Shown one piece after another: positions 8,214 to 18,148 of a stretch of DNA of 64,000 bases. The position numbers and the translations under genes were made by a program. This stretch comes from Cytobacillus purgationiresistens (GTDB lineage: Bacteria > Bacillota > Bacilli > Bacillales > Cytobacillaceae): contig NZ_JAUSUB010000018.1 of NCBI RefSeq assembly GCF_030813235.1, positions 1 through 64,000 on the forward strand, in the 5' to 3' direction. The stretch's first letter is position 1, and each line of letters starts with the position of its first letter. The notes beneath the pieces are model-generated. The model was not told the origin of the DNA. It saw only the letters and a program-made list of their open reading frames with translations, and ran no database searches.

Positions 8214-8347
8214 CCAGGGTTAAGTTTAGTCGTCATGATTTAATCGGGTTAGAATTAGAAAAAGGGCAATTTTATAAGGGAACTTTCTTCAGGAACCATT
8301 CATTCCACCTCCGCGCATTGGACATCTATACCATTTATACCCCTTGA
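8210..8347 (+). CDS. Very small hypothetical protein or fragment
   Basis: A 45-codon frame starts at the ATGA overlap with the upstream gene (MTRVKFSRHDLIGLELEKGQ). The first half looks like real protein (charged, ordered); the tail (LRALDIYTIYTP) looks random, so the gene is probably truncated at about 8295. Function unknown. Confidence 0.35.
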   Translation: MTRVKFSRHDLIGLELEKGQFYKGTFFRNHSFHLRALDIYTIYTP

Positions 8348-8399
8348 ATTGAAAACCAAACGGTTTACAAATTTTTAAAACACAGCCACTCTCCTTATT

Positions 8400-8450
8400 A
8401 AAAAAACTGACTCCCAGTTGATATCTTATAATCAGACTGGGAGTCAGCTC
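8400..8450 (-). terminator. Terminator of the pxp/ycs operon
   Basis: GCTGACTCCCAGT pairs with ACTGGGAGTCAGT, followed by seven T residues in the minus-strand reading. It is placed just after the ycsI stop. Confidence 0.9.
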
Positions 8451-8460
8451 TCTATTTTTA

Positions 8461-9294
8461 TTAAATAATCGCAAATTGCTCGTTTTTCAAATCAGTAATA
8501 AACATATGACCTGGCGCATGTGTAATGATAATCTCCGGCTTCACTTGCATCGCCACTGCTTGCGGTGTAACTCCACAAGCCCAAAACACAGGTACCTCAC
8601 CGTCTTTAATTGTTACCGGGTCTCCAAATTCTGGTTGATGGATATTTTCAATTCCGATTGCACCGGGATTGCCGATATGAACAGGTGCTCCATGAACCGA
8701 TGGGAAGCGGCTTGTGACTTGCACAGCCCTAATCGCTTCCTTCTCTGTCATGGGTCTCATACTGACCACCATAGGACCTTCAAATGCACCTGCCTTCACA
8801 CATGGAATATTTGTTTTATACATCGGTACATTACAGTTTTCTTCAATATGTCTGATTGGTACACCATTGGTTAATAGAGCATCCTCAAACGTAAAACTGC
8901 AGCCAATTAAAAAACCTACCATATTGTCATCCCATATGTCAGATACATCTGTTCTTTCTTCAACAAATTCACCATGTCTGTAAATTCGGTACTTAGGAAT
9001 ATCCGTTTTTATATTTCCAGTTGGTGCTGCGAGCTCGGGTATACCTGAGCCAGGCTCCATAACATCAATAATCGGACAAGGCTTTGGATTACGTTGGCAG
9101 AAGAGTAAAAAATCAAAAGCCAGCTCTTTCGGAATAACAGCAAGATTTGCTTGAATATATCCATTTGAAACGCCTGATGTTGGCTTTACCCATTCGCCTT
9201 GACGGATCATATCCCTAGCCTTAGAAGGACTCAGTAATGCAAAAGAAGACAATTCAAGTTCCTCCAATCTATTTAAATAATTGTGGAATACCAT
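8461..9294 (-). CDS. ycsI: Putative hydro-lyase, UPF0317/YcsI family
   Basis: The 277-residue product has the expected length for the DUF1445 (UPF0317) family, related to mammalian D-glutamate cyclase (DGLUCY). Recognisable stretches include [20 protein letters not shown] near residue 40, [14 protein letters not shown], and a C-terminal [19 protein letters not shown] with a conserved Cys. It is last in the operon; its start overlaps the ycsG stop by 26 nt, which indicates coupling. The association with 5-oxoprolinase genes suggests a role in 5-oxoproline or glutamate metabolism, possibly D-glutamate cyclisation or opening; that is inference from family and context. Confidence 0.85.
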   Translation of the reverse strand: MVFHNYLNRLEELELSSFALLSPSKARDMIRQGEWVKPTSGVSNGYIQANLAVIPKELAFDFLLFCQRNPKPCPIIDVMEPGSGIPELAAPTGNIKTDIPKYRIYRHGEFVEERTDVSDIWDDNMVGFLIGCSFTFEDALLTNGVPIRHIEENCNVPMYKTNIPCVKAGAFEGPMVVSMRPMTEKEAIRAVQVTSRFPSVHGAPVHIGNPGAIGIENIHQPEFGDPVTIKDGEVPVFWACGVTPQAVAMQVKPEIIITHAPGHMFITDLKNEQFAII

Positions 9295-10459
9295 TAAATA
9301 ATGTGTATCCGCCCATTAATGCCATTGCAACCACGATGATAATGCCAAAGATGGTCATCCAAAACGGGTGCTTATAATCACCGACGATTTTCACTTTATG
9401 AGCTGCCACTAGCATGACTCCTAAAGCAATTGGCAAAATTAGTCCATTTAATGAACCTACTAATACTAAAATCTTAACTGGTTGTCCAATAGAAATAAAT
9501 ACGATAGTTGATACAGCAATAAAACCCACAATAAACCATTTGGCATTTTTATCTATGAACGAGCTGAATGTGCGAATAAATGAAACGGACGTATAAGCCG
9601 CACCAACAACGGATGTAACAGCAGCTGCCCACATGATCACACCAAAGATTTTATAGCCTACATCACCAGCAGCATGTTGGAATACAGATGCCGCAGGATT
9701 ATCAGGATTAAGTGCCAATCCTTGGGATACGATTCCTAAGGCCGCCAAGAATAAGAAAATCCTCATAATGGAAGCAATTCCGATTGCACTTACGGAACTT
9801 TTTGTCACTTGTGGTAGCGCTTCTTTTCCTTTAATTCCAGCATCGAGCAAACGGTGACCGCCAGCAAAAGTGATATATCCTCCTACAGTTCCACCAACCA
9901 AGGTGACGATGGCTAAAAGATCAATGGTATCAGGAGCAAAAGTTTTAATAACTGCTTCCCCATAAGGAGGCTGAGCAGTAAACATGACATACACCATTAA
10001 GGCGATCATAACAAAACCCATTACTTGTGCGAAACGGTCCATTACCTTACCTGCTTCGCGCACTAAGAATATACATATTGCAACGATTCCACTCAATAAG
10101 GCGCCCAGTTCTGGAGATACGCCGAATAATACATTGGTTCCTAGTCCGGCACCAGCAATATTTCCAATATTAAACGCTAACCCCCCCATTACGATGAGAG
10201 CTGCCAGAAAATAGCCAAGGCCAGGGAGTACATCATTTGCAATGTCTTGAGCTTTCTTTTCAGAAACGGCGAGAATACGCCAAATATTTGTTTGCGCACC
10301 AATATCAATAATAATAGATATTAAAATAACAAAACCAAAACTAGCTAAAAGCTTGTCTGTGAAAACAGTCGTTTGTGTGAGGAATCCTGGTCCAATAGCT
10401 GATGTTGCCATCAGGAATGCAGCACCTAAAATAATACTTCTTGTTGATTGTGTTTTCAT
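9269..10459 (-). CDS. ycsG: NRAMP-like transporter YcsG
   Basis: 396 residues with about eleven membrane segments, opening [20 protein letters not shown]. The DPG metal-binding motif of true manganese NRAMPs is replaced by IGPGF, so the protein is an NRAMP-superfamily relative rather than a proven metal transporter. In B. subtilis the homologue YcsG sits in the same ycsF-ycsG-ycsI-kip cluster. Given the operon, import of 5-oxoproline or a related compound is a fair hypothesis, but nothing in the sequence proves it. The ribosome site is AGGGGGG. Confidence 0.85.
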   Translation of the reverse strand: MKTQSTRSIILGAAFLMATSAIGPGFLTQTTVFTDKLLASFGFVILISIIIDIGAQTNIWRILAVSEKKAQDIANDVLPGLGYFLAALIVMGGLAFNIGNIAGAGLGTNVLFGVSPELGALLSGIVAICIFLVREAGKVMDRFAQVMGFVMIALMVYVMFTAQPPYGEAVIKTFAPDTIDLLAIVTLVGGTVGGYITFAGGHRLLDAGIKGKEALPQVTKSSVSAIGIASIMRIFLFLAALGIVSQGLALNPDNPAASVFQHAAGDVGYKIFGVIMWAAAVTSVVGAAYTSVSFIRTFSSFIDKNAKWFIVGFIAVSTIVFISIGQPVKILVLVGSLNGLILPIALGVMLVAAHKVKIVGDYKHPFWMTIFGIIIVVAMALMGGYTLFNGIPQLFK

Positions 10460-10480
10460 AAATTACCCCCCTGTTTCAAG

Positions 10481-11254
10481 TTATTTTTTTAAAAAGTCAC
10501 CGATTTTAGCCACTTGAATATCTGCTTGCTGCAAAGCTGATAATATATATTTGGCAAATTCCAGCGCATTTTCTCCATCACCGTGAATACAAACCGTATC
10601 TGCTTTTATTGCTACATCTACGCCTTGAAGAGACAACACCTTCCCCTCTTTAACCATGCGAATGACTTGATTGACAGCCGTTTCATGATTTTTAATTAGT
10701 GCATTTTCTTCTCGTCTCGATGTTAATGTGCCATCCACCTGATAGGTGCGATCAGAAAACACTTCACTTGCTGAACGCAAGCCGATTCTTTCCCCAGCTC
10801 CCACTAGTTCTCCTCCAGCCAGACCGAAAAGAATAAGTTCAGGATCCACTTTATATATGGCCTCCGCAATCGCCTCAGAAAGCGGGACATCCTTTGCAGC
10901 CATATTAAAGAGTGCTCCATGGGGTTTTACATGCTGGAGTTTTCCACCTTCAGATTTAACAAAAGCAGATAAAGCACCGATTTGATAAACAACCAAATCG
11001 TATGCTTCCTGCGGAGATACTTTCATTTCTCTTCTGCCAAAGCCTACTAAGTCCTGCAAACCAGGGTGCACACCGATCGCTACGTCTTTTTCTAATGCCA
11101 ATTGCACAGTTCTACGCATTGTTGCCGGGTCGCCTGCATGAAATCCACAAGCAATATTTGCACTTGTCACATAATCTAGAATTTCTTCATCTCGTCCCAT
11201 TTTGTAGGCGCCAAAGCTTTCTCCCATATCACAATTCAAATCAACTATCGCCAT
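10481..11254 (-). CDS. pxpA: 5-oxoprolinase subunit A (LamB/YcsF family)
   Basis: The 257-residue protein begins [20 protein letters not shown], the diagnostic N-terminus of the LamB/YcsF family, followed by [11 protein letters not shown] and [10 protein letters not shown]. PxpA forms, with PxpB and PxpC, the bacterial ATP-dependent 5-oxoprolinase that opens 5-oxo-L-proline (pyroglutamate) to glutamate in the cytoplasm. Family length (about 250-257) is met. The ribosome site AGGAGGAG precedes the ATG. It lies 12 nt after pxpC in the same operon. Confidence 0.95.
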   Translation of the reverse strand: MAIVDLNCDMGESFGAYKMGRDEEILDYVTSANIACGFHAGDPATMRRTVQLALEKDVAIGVHPGLQDLVGFGRREMKVSPQEAYDLVVYQIGALSAFVKSEGGKLQHVKPHGALFNMAAKDVPLSEAIAEAIYKVDPELILFGLAGGELVGAGERIGLRSASEVFSDRTYQVDGTLTSRREENALIKNHETAVNQVIRMVKEGKVLSLQGVDVAIKADTVCIHGDGENALEFAKYILSALQQADIQVAKIGDFLKK

Positions 11255-11266
11255 TACTTACTCCTC

Positions 11267-12265
11267 CTATGCAAATTTAAGTTGGATACCTTGTTTCAGT
11301 GCCTGCAGCTCTCTCTCCCTTTCAAGAATCAAACGCTGTGCTTCATCATGAGTGATTTCGGTGAAATGAAGTTGATCTCCTGGCTTTGCCTGTGCAAGGA
11401 AAGGTAAATCAACCGTTGCCACTTGGGCAATTTTTGGATATCCACCTGTCGTTTGTCTATCCGCCAGCAAAATAATTGAATCTCCACCGGGAGGCACTTG
11501 AATCGTTCCAAATGCCACTGCTTCAGAGATCATTTCCTCAGGCTTTTCCAAGGTTAAACTTGGACCCATTAATCGATAGCCCATACGATCCGATTGCGGT
11601 GAAACCTCAAAGCCTTCTGTATAAAGTTTTTTGTGGCTCTCTTTTGAAAATAAGTGGTAGTGTCTTCCCTGTAACACCCTTATAGCAGATTTCTTTTGAT
11701 AAATTGGTATAAAACCTGCATCTACAGTCCAGGCATCTGAGAAAAAATCCGAGGATAAATGACTTTTATAGGCTTGCACCATTTTTGATGATAATTCACT
11801 AGGTTGCCCTAAATGAATAACATCACCTTTTTTGAAAGCTCGTCCTTTATATCCGCCGATCTCAGCACGTAAATACGTTGATTTACTTTCCATAACTGAC
11901 TGAATTGAAAATCCCCCGGCAACTGCAAGATACGCACGGCAGCCAGCTTGGCACTTACCAAAAGCCAGTTCACTGCCCTTTTTTACGAAGATTGGTCTCC
12001 AGAGACCAATAGGCTTGCCATTTATAGCTGGAGAAAGATCCCCGCCGCATATAGCGATTAATGTATCTTGGTGAAATTGAATGGTTGGCCCTATTAATGT
12101 CATTTCAATTGTCGATTCATTTTCCTCATTGCCGACGAGCAGATTAGCAACTCGGTGAGCAATTGGATCCATCACTCCGCTTGCTATCACTCCATACTTT
12201 TGGTACCCGTACCTGCCTAAATCTTGAATACTCGTAAGAAGGCCGGGTTTAATGATCGTAATCAT
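11267..12265 (-). CDS. pxpC: 5-oxoprolinase subunit C (KipA/biotin-dependent carboxyltransferase-like)
   Basis: 332 residues, opening ITIIKPGLLTSIQDLGRYGY, the classical start of the KipA/AHS2 domain family; later motifs include AVAGGF and QTTGGYPKIAQV. It is the partner of PxpB; both resemble the halves of urea amidolyase/allophanate hydrolase. Its ATG overlaps the pxpB stop (ATGA), consistent with translational coupling and complex formation. In B. subtilis the homologue is KipA, described as antagonising the KinA inhibitor KipI. Confidence 0.93.
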   Translation of the reverse strand: MITIIKPGLLTSIQDLGRYGYQKYGVIASGVMDPIAHRVANLLVGNEENESTIEMTLIGPTIQFHQDTLIAICGGDLSPAINGKPIGLWRPIFVKKGSELAFGKCQAGCRAYLAVAGGFSIQSVMESKSTYLRAEIGGYKGRAFKKGDVIHLGQPSELSSKMVQAYKSHLSSDFFSDAWTVDAGFIPIYQKKSAIRVLQGRHYHLFSKESHKKLYTEGFEVSPQSDRMGYRLMGPSLTLEKPEEMISEAVAFGTIQVPPGGDSIILLADRQTTGGYPKIAQVATVDLPFLAQAKPGDQLHFTEITHDEAQRLILERERELQALKQGIQLKFA

Positions 12266-12975
12266 TGGTTCTCATTCTCCCATTCCTGATATTCTTCAAG
12301 ACTAATTGGTGTAAATTGAACTTGATCTCCAGCCTGTAACAAACTCGGCACAGCATCATCTGGCCGAAAAAGTTCTAGCGGAGTACGTCCAATGAGCTGC
12401 CATCCTCCTGGCGTTTCTATTGGATAAACGCCTGTTTGAATACCCGCTATTCCAACGGATCTAGCTGGAATCTTCAAACGAGGGGTAGCTCTTCGAGGTG
12501 CTGCAATTTTTTCTGACATTCCTCCGATAAATGGAAAACCAGGTGCAAACCCTATCATGAAAACAGAATAAACGCCGGTAGCATGAATATGGATAACCTC
12601 TTCGGTTGTTAGTCCATTTAGCTTTGCAACGTTTTCTATATCTGGTCCAAATTCTCCGCCATAACAAACAGGAATTTTCACCACTCGAGGTTCGGATGTT
12701 TTGCCTCCAGTTATTGACGATAGCAAGCTAGTTATTAATTCGGAAGCATATTCAAATGGTAAATACCGATGATTGCAAAGCCTTGATATGGCTGCAGGCT
12801 GATAAAAAATGGTTACCGTCGTAAATGCTGGTATATATTCAATCATCCATGGTGGGGCTTGCTCGTCCAAATAAGCTGTCACTAAATGAATTTTTTTCTG
12901 TATATTAGTTGAGATTTCTGTTCCAAATTCAATGATGACAGCTTGGTCACCTAACGGAAGCAGTTTATATTCCAT
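12262..12975 (-). CDS. pxpB: 5-oxoprolinase subunit B (KipI family)
   Basis: 237 residues of the AHS1/KipI family: PLGDQAVIIEFG near the N-terminus, then IEYIPAFTTVTIFY, VCYGGEFGPDIENVA, GFAPGFPFIGG and the C-terminal TPGGWQLIGRTP. It is the first gene of the operon with a GGAGGGAT ribosome site. In B. subtilis KipI also inhibits the sporulation kinase KinA, so a second regulatory role is possible. Unlike B. subtilis, no kipR regulator lies within this cluster. Confidence 0.93.
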   Translation of the reverse strand: MEYKLLPLGDQAVIIEFGTEISTNIQKKIHLVTAYLDEQAPPWMIEYIPAFTTVTIFYQPAAISRLCNHRYLPFEYASELITSLLSSITGGKTSEPRVVKIPVCYGGEFGPDIENVAKLNGLTTEEVIHIHATGVYSVFMIGFAPGFPFIGGMSEKIAAPRRATPRLKIPARSVGIAGIQTGVYPIETPGGWQLIGRTPLELFRPDDAVPSLLQAGDQVQFTPISLEEYQEWENENQ

Positions 12976-13401
12976 TCATATCCCTCCATTAACAATCTTA
13001 TTTAAAACTATTCCAAGATAATTAAATACATCATTTTCCAATAATGTTATATTTTATTACATTTATGTTTTTTATTAGATATAACAAAAGGAAACAACCA
13101 TAATCTTCCGTAATTTCTGATTTTTATATTGCTATTATTATATAGTTATTGTGTTGGTTATACAATGGCAAGTATTCTAAATTTTTTATAAATATACCAA
13201 TCATTTTCGACTTGCCTTAAAATGACTGCCTATCCATGCACTCATTTTATTGTTTTCCTATATAGAGTACAGACTGCAAAGAATAATCTAAAAAGATTTA
13301 AAATTGATAAACCCCTGTACCTTTCATTTCATGGATTTCATCATATTCTAGTATAAATGCAAAACCAGAAAAATGGAGTAAATCAAAAATGAGGTGAAGA
13401 A
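12976..13401. other. Divergent promoter region, pxp operon / sulfotransferase
   Basis: 426 bases of A+T-rich DNA between two divergent genes. It must contain both promoters. I see no open frame, no obvious riboswitch and no clear operator palindrome. The A/T runs prevent a confident -10 call. Confidence 0.5.
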
Positions 13402-14157
13402 TTGGATAATAATATGAGAGATATCATTTTAAAATCCTTCCAAAATGGATTACCATTATATGATCCAGATTTTCCATTAGTGATTTATTGGAGTCCAAAA
13501 GCTGGTTGTACATCCATCATCAAATGGTTCTATCATCAAACAGACCAACTTTCTGAAGCATTAGCGTATAATCAATGGGTTCATGCTTATCGATCTATTC
13601 AACAGAATAAAGAGTATTTTGAAAATGTATATACAGATTTATTAGAGGGTAAGAAAAATACTTATAAACTTGTAAGAAACCCCTATAAAAGGGCGGTCAG
13701 TTCTTTTTATGCTGTCCTTTATGGGCCTACAGTTAGAGATCATGCATTTCCAAACCACACTGAAGGATTTTCGTTTAAAGAGTTTCTATATTTAATTAAG
13801 GAGAAAGGCGTAAAACCGGGAGAAATCGATATCCATATATCACAACAATTTCTTGATGGTGAGGAACATATCGTAAAAGACTATATTAAAGTAGAAGATT
13901 TTCAATCAAGTATTAAAATGCTGGAACAGGAATATCAATTGCCTCCCTCTCCAATCATGGATATCACCCATTCACCCCACCACCTATCAAAGTTTATGAC
14001 TTTGGATGGAACAAATGCAGATTTAACAATACCTTTTGATTCCCCTGATTGTATACCGTCGTATGAAAGTCTATATAACGAGGAGACAATGAGCCTTGTA
14101 CGGACACTATATAAGAAGGATTTCGAGATTTATGGATATGATGAACAAGAATTATAA
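13402..14157 (+). CDS. Sulfotransferase family protein (Sulfotransfer_2 type)
   Basis: 251 residues. The PAPS 5'-phosphosulfate-binding loop is visible as WSPKAGCTSIIKWFY (about residues 30-45), and the 3'-phosphate-binding region as KLVRNPYKRAVSSFY (about residues 90-105), the two hallmark motifs of carbohydrate sulfotransferases. The TTG start is chosen from GAGGTG 6 nt upstream; an ATG lies four codons later. It is monocistronic, with a strong terminator behind. Such enzymes move sulfate from PAPS to sugars or other acceptors. Acceptor and partner genes are absent from the neighbourhood, so the physiological role is open. Confidence 0.85.
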   Translation: MDNNMRDIILKSFQNGLPLYDPDFPLVIYWSPKAGCTSIIKWFYHQTDQLSEALAYNQWVHAYRSIQQNKEYFENVYTDLLEGKKNTYKLVRNPYKRAVSSFYAVLYGPTVRDHAFPNHTEGFSFKEFLYLIKEKGVKPGEIDIHISQQFLDGEEHIVKDYIKVEDFQSSIKMLEQEYQLPPSPIMDITHSPHHLSKFMTLDGTNADLTIPFDSPDCIPSYESLYNEETMSLVRTLYKKDFEIYGYDEQEL

Positions 14158-14195
14158 AAAAAAGGCACTTTAAAACATTTAAGTGCCTTTTCTTA
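14156..14195. terminator. Bidirectional terminator after sulfotransferase gene
   Basis: AAAGGCACTT pairs with AAGTGCCTTT with flanking A and T tracts, between convergent genes. Confidence 0.88.
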
Positions 14196-14198
14196 ATC

Positions 14199-14805
14199 TT
14201 ATATTTCCCCTTCTGCGAGCCAAGGTAAAAACCCATCTAAAAAACGTTCAGTCGCCGGCATAAAATAGGAGCCGAAAGGATAGTCAGGGTCCAATGTGGT
14301 TATCAGCCAAGTACCTTTAGTACTCACTTGATCAAGATACATGACTGCCCCGCCATCTTCCGTTGCAATAAGCTTTTGTGCGCCTTCTACCGGCCAAAAA
14401 ACACCATGTTGATGCCATGTTGCATCCTCTAAAGTAATGTAGTTAAACAAGTCATATTTTGGAGACGCCAAAACTAAGCCGCTTTTGGCACCTTTCTTCC
14501 TTCCACCACCAGAAATTCGTTTCCCGTTCTTCCCACTTTTGGTTAGGCAGCCACACCCATGGCTACGGTCCAAAAGCCACAACCACACCTCCACAATTGG
14601 CAAAATCAGCAATTTTTTGTTTTGCCCCAAGTAGTAATTGTTCATTTAATTGAGAAGGAACAATTAGCACATCATACGGATCAAGAGACGTTTCCAGCAG
14701 ATCAGGGAAATAAATGAGCTCATGTAGATACCTACGATATTTCGGTTCATTAATCGTACGGTAATGTGAACTATTACCACTATAAATCACGGCTATTTTT
14801 CTCAT
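14199..14805 (-). pseudogene. Broken gene for a ThuA/amidotransferase-like protein
   Basis: The N-terminal part starts MRKIAVIYSGNSSHYRTINE at 14805 with a proper ribosome site and reads an alpha/beta start (YDVLIVPSQLNE, FANCGGVVVAFGP). A TAG then interrupts at about 14563. Read past it, the same frame continues with PWVWLPNQKWEERETNFWWW, after which a one-base shift is needed to reach the second open part (SGLVLASPKYDLFNY to FLPWLAEGEI). Nonsense plus frameshift means the gene is dead. The fold resembles a class I glutamine-amidotransferase/ThuA-like domain (beta-strand, then VLIVP), but the family is not certain. It is a tandem partner of the next remnant, sharing VxYxDxVSTKGT. Confidence 0.7.
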
Positions 14806-15250
14806 TTTCCCCCTCCTGAACTTTTCATAAAGCTAGATTCTTCATAAACCCACTTCAATAGCTGAACACTGATTCGATCTGTTGACTTGCCTTGCATCCG
14901 ATTGGCAAAGAGATCCCTTCCAGCATGAACTAGAATGGTTCCTTTTGTAGAGACGCGATCAATATAAGTTACTGGCATATCATCAGGTAATGTAATCAAT
15001 ACTTCCGCACCAGCTGGAATCGGTGAATGTGTCCCTCTCGCAAAGAATCCCGCCACTCCTTTATTAAAAGTTAGATCATCAGGGTCTACTCCTGCAAAAA
15101 TAGGGTGTGGCTTTACAAGTGAAATCTCATAATCTGTGTAATGATTGATCTCACATGGTGAAAAAAGGGAGCAGCCTGGTAACGAGGACTTACTTGTATC
15201 ATCAATCACTATGCCAATCATGCCTTTTATTTCGGAGAAAAGGTGCTTAT
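14802..15250 (-). pseudogene. 5'-truncated paralogue of the downstream ThuA-like remnant
   Basis: About 150 codons are open. The segment PVTYIDRVSTKGTILVHAGR is clearly related to AVMYLDQVSTKGTWLITTLD in the next gene, so the two were tandem paralogues or a pair. The stop overlaps the next ATG (ATGA), showing they formed an operon. The N-terminal half is missing: the frame begins only with a TTG at 15266 inside sequence that, on the other strand, encodes an ABC ATPase tail. Homology ends near 15245. Confidence 0.6.
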
Positions 15251-15413
15251 GGTAGCCAAAGACCAACCAGTCATCACTGGTTCGGTTTCTGATATCATGA
15301 CAGAGGAAAATATGTTAAATTATTTCAATATCGAAGTGAAAAAGCTTGTCCAAGAGGTCAACAATACTACTTTTGAGACAATTGTGCCCACTTACTTTGG
15401 TTCCAAAATGTAA
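15240..15413 (+). pseudogene. FecE-type ABC transporter ATPase, C-terminal fragment
   Basis: The open frame to TAA at 15411-15413 reads KDQPVITGSVSDIMTEENML and continues with FNIEVKKLV. It resembles the tail of iron-siderophore/cobalamin ABC ATPases (G-x-P/S-x-x-hMT-E-x-L-x-x-hF-x-hEV). All nucleotide-binding motifs are missing. As at 995/998, its 5' edge meets the 5' edge of an opposite-strand gene remnant. Confidence 0.55.
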
Positions 15414-15419
15414 AAAGGC

Positions 15420-15460
15420 TGAGCCTCAATTGTGTCTAACAATTGGGGTTCAACTCGTTC
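15420..15460 (+). terminator. Terminator of the ABC ATPase remnant
   Basis: CCTCAATTG-TGTCTAA-CAATTGGGG, followed by a T-rich tract. Confidence 0.65.
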
Positions 15461-15608
15461 TTCATTTTTTATATACTGATGGTTTAAACTAAATAAAAAC
15501 GAAGACTGCCTTGAATGTTTCACATGAAACTTTTTTCCATATTTAAAAGAAGCATAACCTTCATTAGCGAAACGAGATTGATTGGATCGGTAAGGTTTTT
15601 CGTTTTGT

Positions 15609-15734
15609 TTATTCGCCGCCCATAATCTTTTTCTGCATTGATTCTTTTAAACCGGCATCTTTATACCCTTGAATAATGCGCGTATCAACTACACAAGAAA
15701 CAATCGCTACCACTCTGATACCCTATTGCGCCAT
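15609..15734 (-). pseudogene. Short-chain dehydrogenase/reductase fragment
   Basis: About 40 codons end with TAA at 15609-15611. They read GIRVVAIVSCVVDTRIIQGY then KDAGLKESMQKKIMGGE, matching the region after the fifth SDR strand (normally GIRVNAI-PG-V-T). An in-frame stop precedes it and the usual PG is changed. It is a remnant. The rest of the 15.46-15.8 kb gap contains no other gene-like frame. Confidence 0.5.
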
Positions 15735-15817
15735 GAAGCATGATCACTCTTTTTACTTTGGAATGACTTCACATATACTAAAGCTAGGTACATTAAAATG
15801 AAAGTTAGGAGAATCCT

Positions 15818-16711
15818 ATGACCTTTGAACAGCTCCGTCATTTTATAGAAGTGGCAAAAACAAAATCGCTGACAACAGCTGCCAATAATCTTTATGTTTC
15901 ATTATCAGCCCTAAGCCAATCCATCAGCGGACTTGAATCAGAATTAGATATTGTTCTCTTTAAACGGTTGCGCTCAGGAGCTAAATTGACGACTGAAGGG
16001 GAATTACTCATCAAGAAGGCAGAAGAAATCATGACGAATGTGGATGAATTCAAAGAAATGGCCATGTCTTACACGGATATACTGCAAGGTCATATTCGCA
16101 TCGCAACCATACCAGGTCCAGCGACCGCATTACTTTCAGCTGTATTTGCTTTTAAAAAAGAGAATCCCAACGTGATTGTTGAATTGCAAGAACTCGGTCC
16201 TAAAGAAATCACCCATCGATTATTAAATGAGGAAGTCGATGTAGGTAAGCTTGTCTCAGGATCCTCATTTGATGTAAATGAGGATCGTTTCCACTTTGAA
16301 CCCCTTCTTAATGGGAAGCTGGTGATTGGTGTGCAGAGTGGCTCCTTACTCGCTCAAAAAGGATTAATTACGACTGAAGATCTAAAAAGGCATGAAATTG
16401 TGCTTTATCAAGATGATTACTTAAATGAAACAATGAATCGGCTGCTTGATGAAAGATCACGAAAGGAACTAATCTTTCAGACCAATCACACGAGTGCCAT
16501 TACCCACTTAGTTTCAACTGGTGAAGCCATCACCATCGGGTTGGATTATTCCTTCCTCGGAATACCAGGGATTACTATGGTTCAATTACAGGAACTGGAG
16601 AATGAACTTGTTCATTATGGATGGGTTCATTTAAAGAAAAAACATATGAGTAAGATTACGAAGGCCTTCATAAGACGGCTTAACCATGAAATAAGTAAGG
16701 TAAAGCCGTAA
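15818..16711 (+). CDS. LysR family transcriptional regulator
   Basis: 297 residues. The N-terminal winged helix-turn-helix is typical: MTFEQLRHFIEVAKTKSLTT, then AANNLYVSLSALSQSISGLE and the wing LFKRLRSGAKLT. A two-lobe effector-binding domain follows (about residues 90-295). The start is supported by TAGGAGA 7 nt upstream. It was probably divergently or serially linked to the MFS gene downstream, which is now broken, so its current target is unknown. Confidence 0.92.
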   Translation: MTFEQLRHFIEVAKTKSLTTAANNLYVSLSALSQSISGLESELDIVLFKRLRSGAKLTTEGELLIKKAEEIMTNVDEFKEMAMSYTDILQGHIRIATIPGPATALLSAVFAFKKENPNVIVELQELGPKEITHRLLNEEVDVGKLVSGSSFDVNEDRFHFEPLLNGKLVIGVQSGSLLAQKGLITTEDLKRHEIVLYQDDYLNETMNRLLDERSRKELIFQTNHTSAITHLVSTGEAITIGLDYSFLGIPGITMVQLQELENELVHYGWVHLKKKHMSKITKAFIRRLNHEISKVKP

Positions 16712-16786
16712 AAACTCAAATGCGTAACCTCCACTATTTAAGGAATACTAATACTCAATGATTTATTCCTTTTAAGGAGGATCCTT

Positions 16787-18006
16787 ATGAAGCCAGCAAT
16801 ACAGAGCATCTGGAAAAACCGTACATTTATTTTACTTTTTATTGCTGGAATCTTTGCTGTTGTATGTTTTTAACGACGACCACTTGGTATGTCATAACTG
16901 ATTTAGGCTCTCCCTCGTCATTGGGGATTGTTTTAATGACCGCGACCATCCCAAGGCTTTTAATGATGATTTTCGGAGGAATGGTCGCGGATAAATATTA
17001 AAAAACGACCATTATGTTTGTGACCAACCTGACACAGGGTTTACTGCTTGTCGTCCTCTCGATGCTCGTCATGAATGAACAGATGACCCTTGCGATTCTA
17101 TTAGCAATTTCGGCTATGTTCGGTTTATTAGATGCTTTCTTCGGACCAGCCAGTACATCAATGATTCCCAAAATTGTCGCGAAACGCCAGCTCCAAGAAG
17201 CCAACGCCGTTTTTCAAGGCGCTGACCAAGTCTCCTTCATTATCGGTCCTGTTTTGGCAGGCCTTGCCATGGAGACAAATGGGGTTTCGTTAAGTTATAT
17301 CATTGCTACATGTCTTGTTATTATGTCTGCATTTGTCATCTTTCCACCCTTTTTAAAAGAAGCACCTGTTGAAAATAATAAGCACCAAAGTCCGATAAAA
17401 GATTTTAAAGAGGGATTATCTTACGTCAGAAAATCATCCTTCCTCATCATGAGCATTCTGATTCTCATCACATTGAATTTCTTTATCTTCGGTTCCCTCC
17501 AAATCGCCATCCCATTACTTGTCGATATTCATGGGGGCACGCCCCTTCATTTAAGCTATATGGAAGTAAGCTTAGGGACTGGCATGTTAATAGGCACGTT
17601 CATCCTAAGCAAATATACGATTAAGTCTAAAGGGAAGGTTGCATTATTCGGTTTGATCTATTGTTTGATTGTATTTATCATCTTCAGCCGACTAACTCAT
17701 TTATCTCTTTTAATTACTCTTGTCTTCTTTATTGGTTTATGTATGCCCTTTGTGTTTATTCCCATATTTACTGCTGTTCAAGAAACTACAGAGAATCGTT
17801 TAATGGGCAGAGTCATGAGCATCATCTTCTTAGCAATGAATGGATTTGACCCTATTTCTTATGCGATTGTTTCAGGACTTGTCAGCTTTGATGTTTCCAT
17901 TCATACGATTCTTCTGAGCTTTGGTTTGACTGGTTTATTGATCGCCTTATTCATTCTATATAAAGCTAAATCCTTTCAAAAGGCAGGAAGTCAGATGGGA
18001 GAATGA
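16787..18006 (+). pseudogene. MFS drug-efflux type transporter, frameshifted and with nonsense codon
   Basis: A good ribosome site (AAGGAGG) and ATG at 16787 begin an MFS protein (IQSIWKNRTFILLFIAGIFA). One T is missing in TGTTTTTAACG near 16870, giving an early stop; shifted by one base it continues LTTTTWYVITDLGSPSSLGI. A TAA at 16999-17001 then interrupts ADKY-x-KTTIM. After that 330 codons stay open with the rest of the 12-helix protein (GPVLAGLAMETNG, ENRLMGRVMSIIF). The intact product would have been about 405 residues, like MefA/multidrug MFS proteins. A GTG/ATG restart at 17014 would give a protein lacking helices 1-2. Confidence 0.85.
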
Positions 18007-18148
18007 CCATTTGAAAAGGGTTTCGAAAAATATTTAGAATATTAGACCTATTCATTTTTCATTGAAGTTAGTATATAGTATGAAACCGAAAGCATTGTTA
18101 TTTAAAGTCTTGTGAGGAAGATACAATAACTGCTTCGGAGTGATGAAG

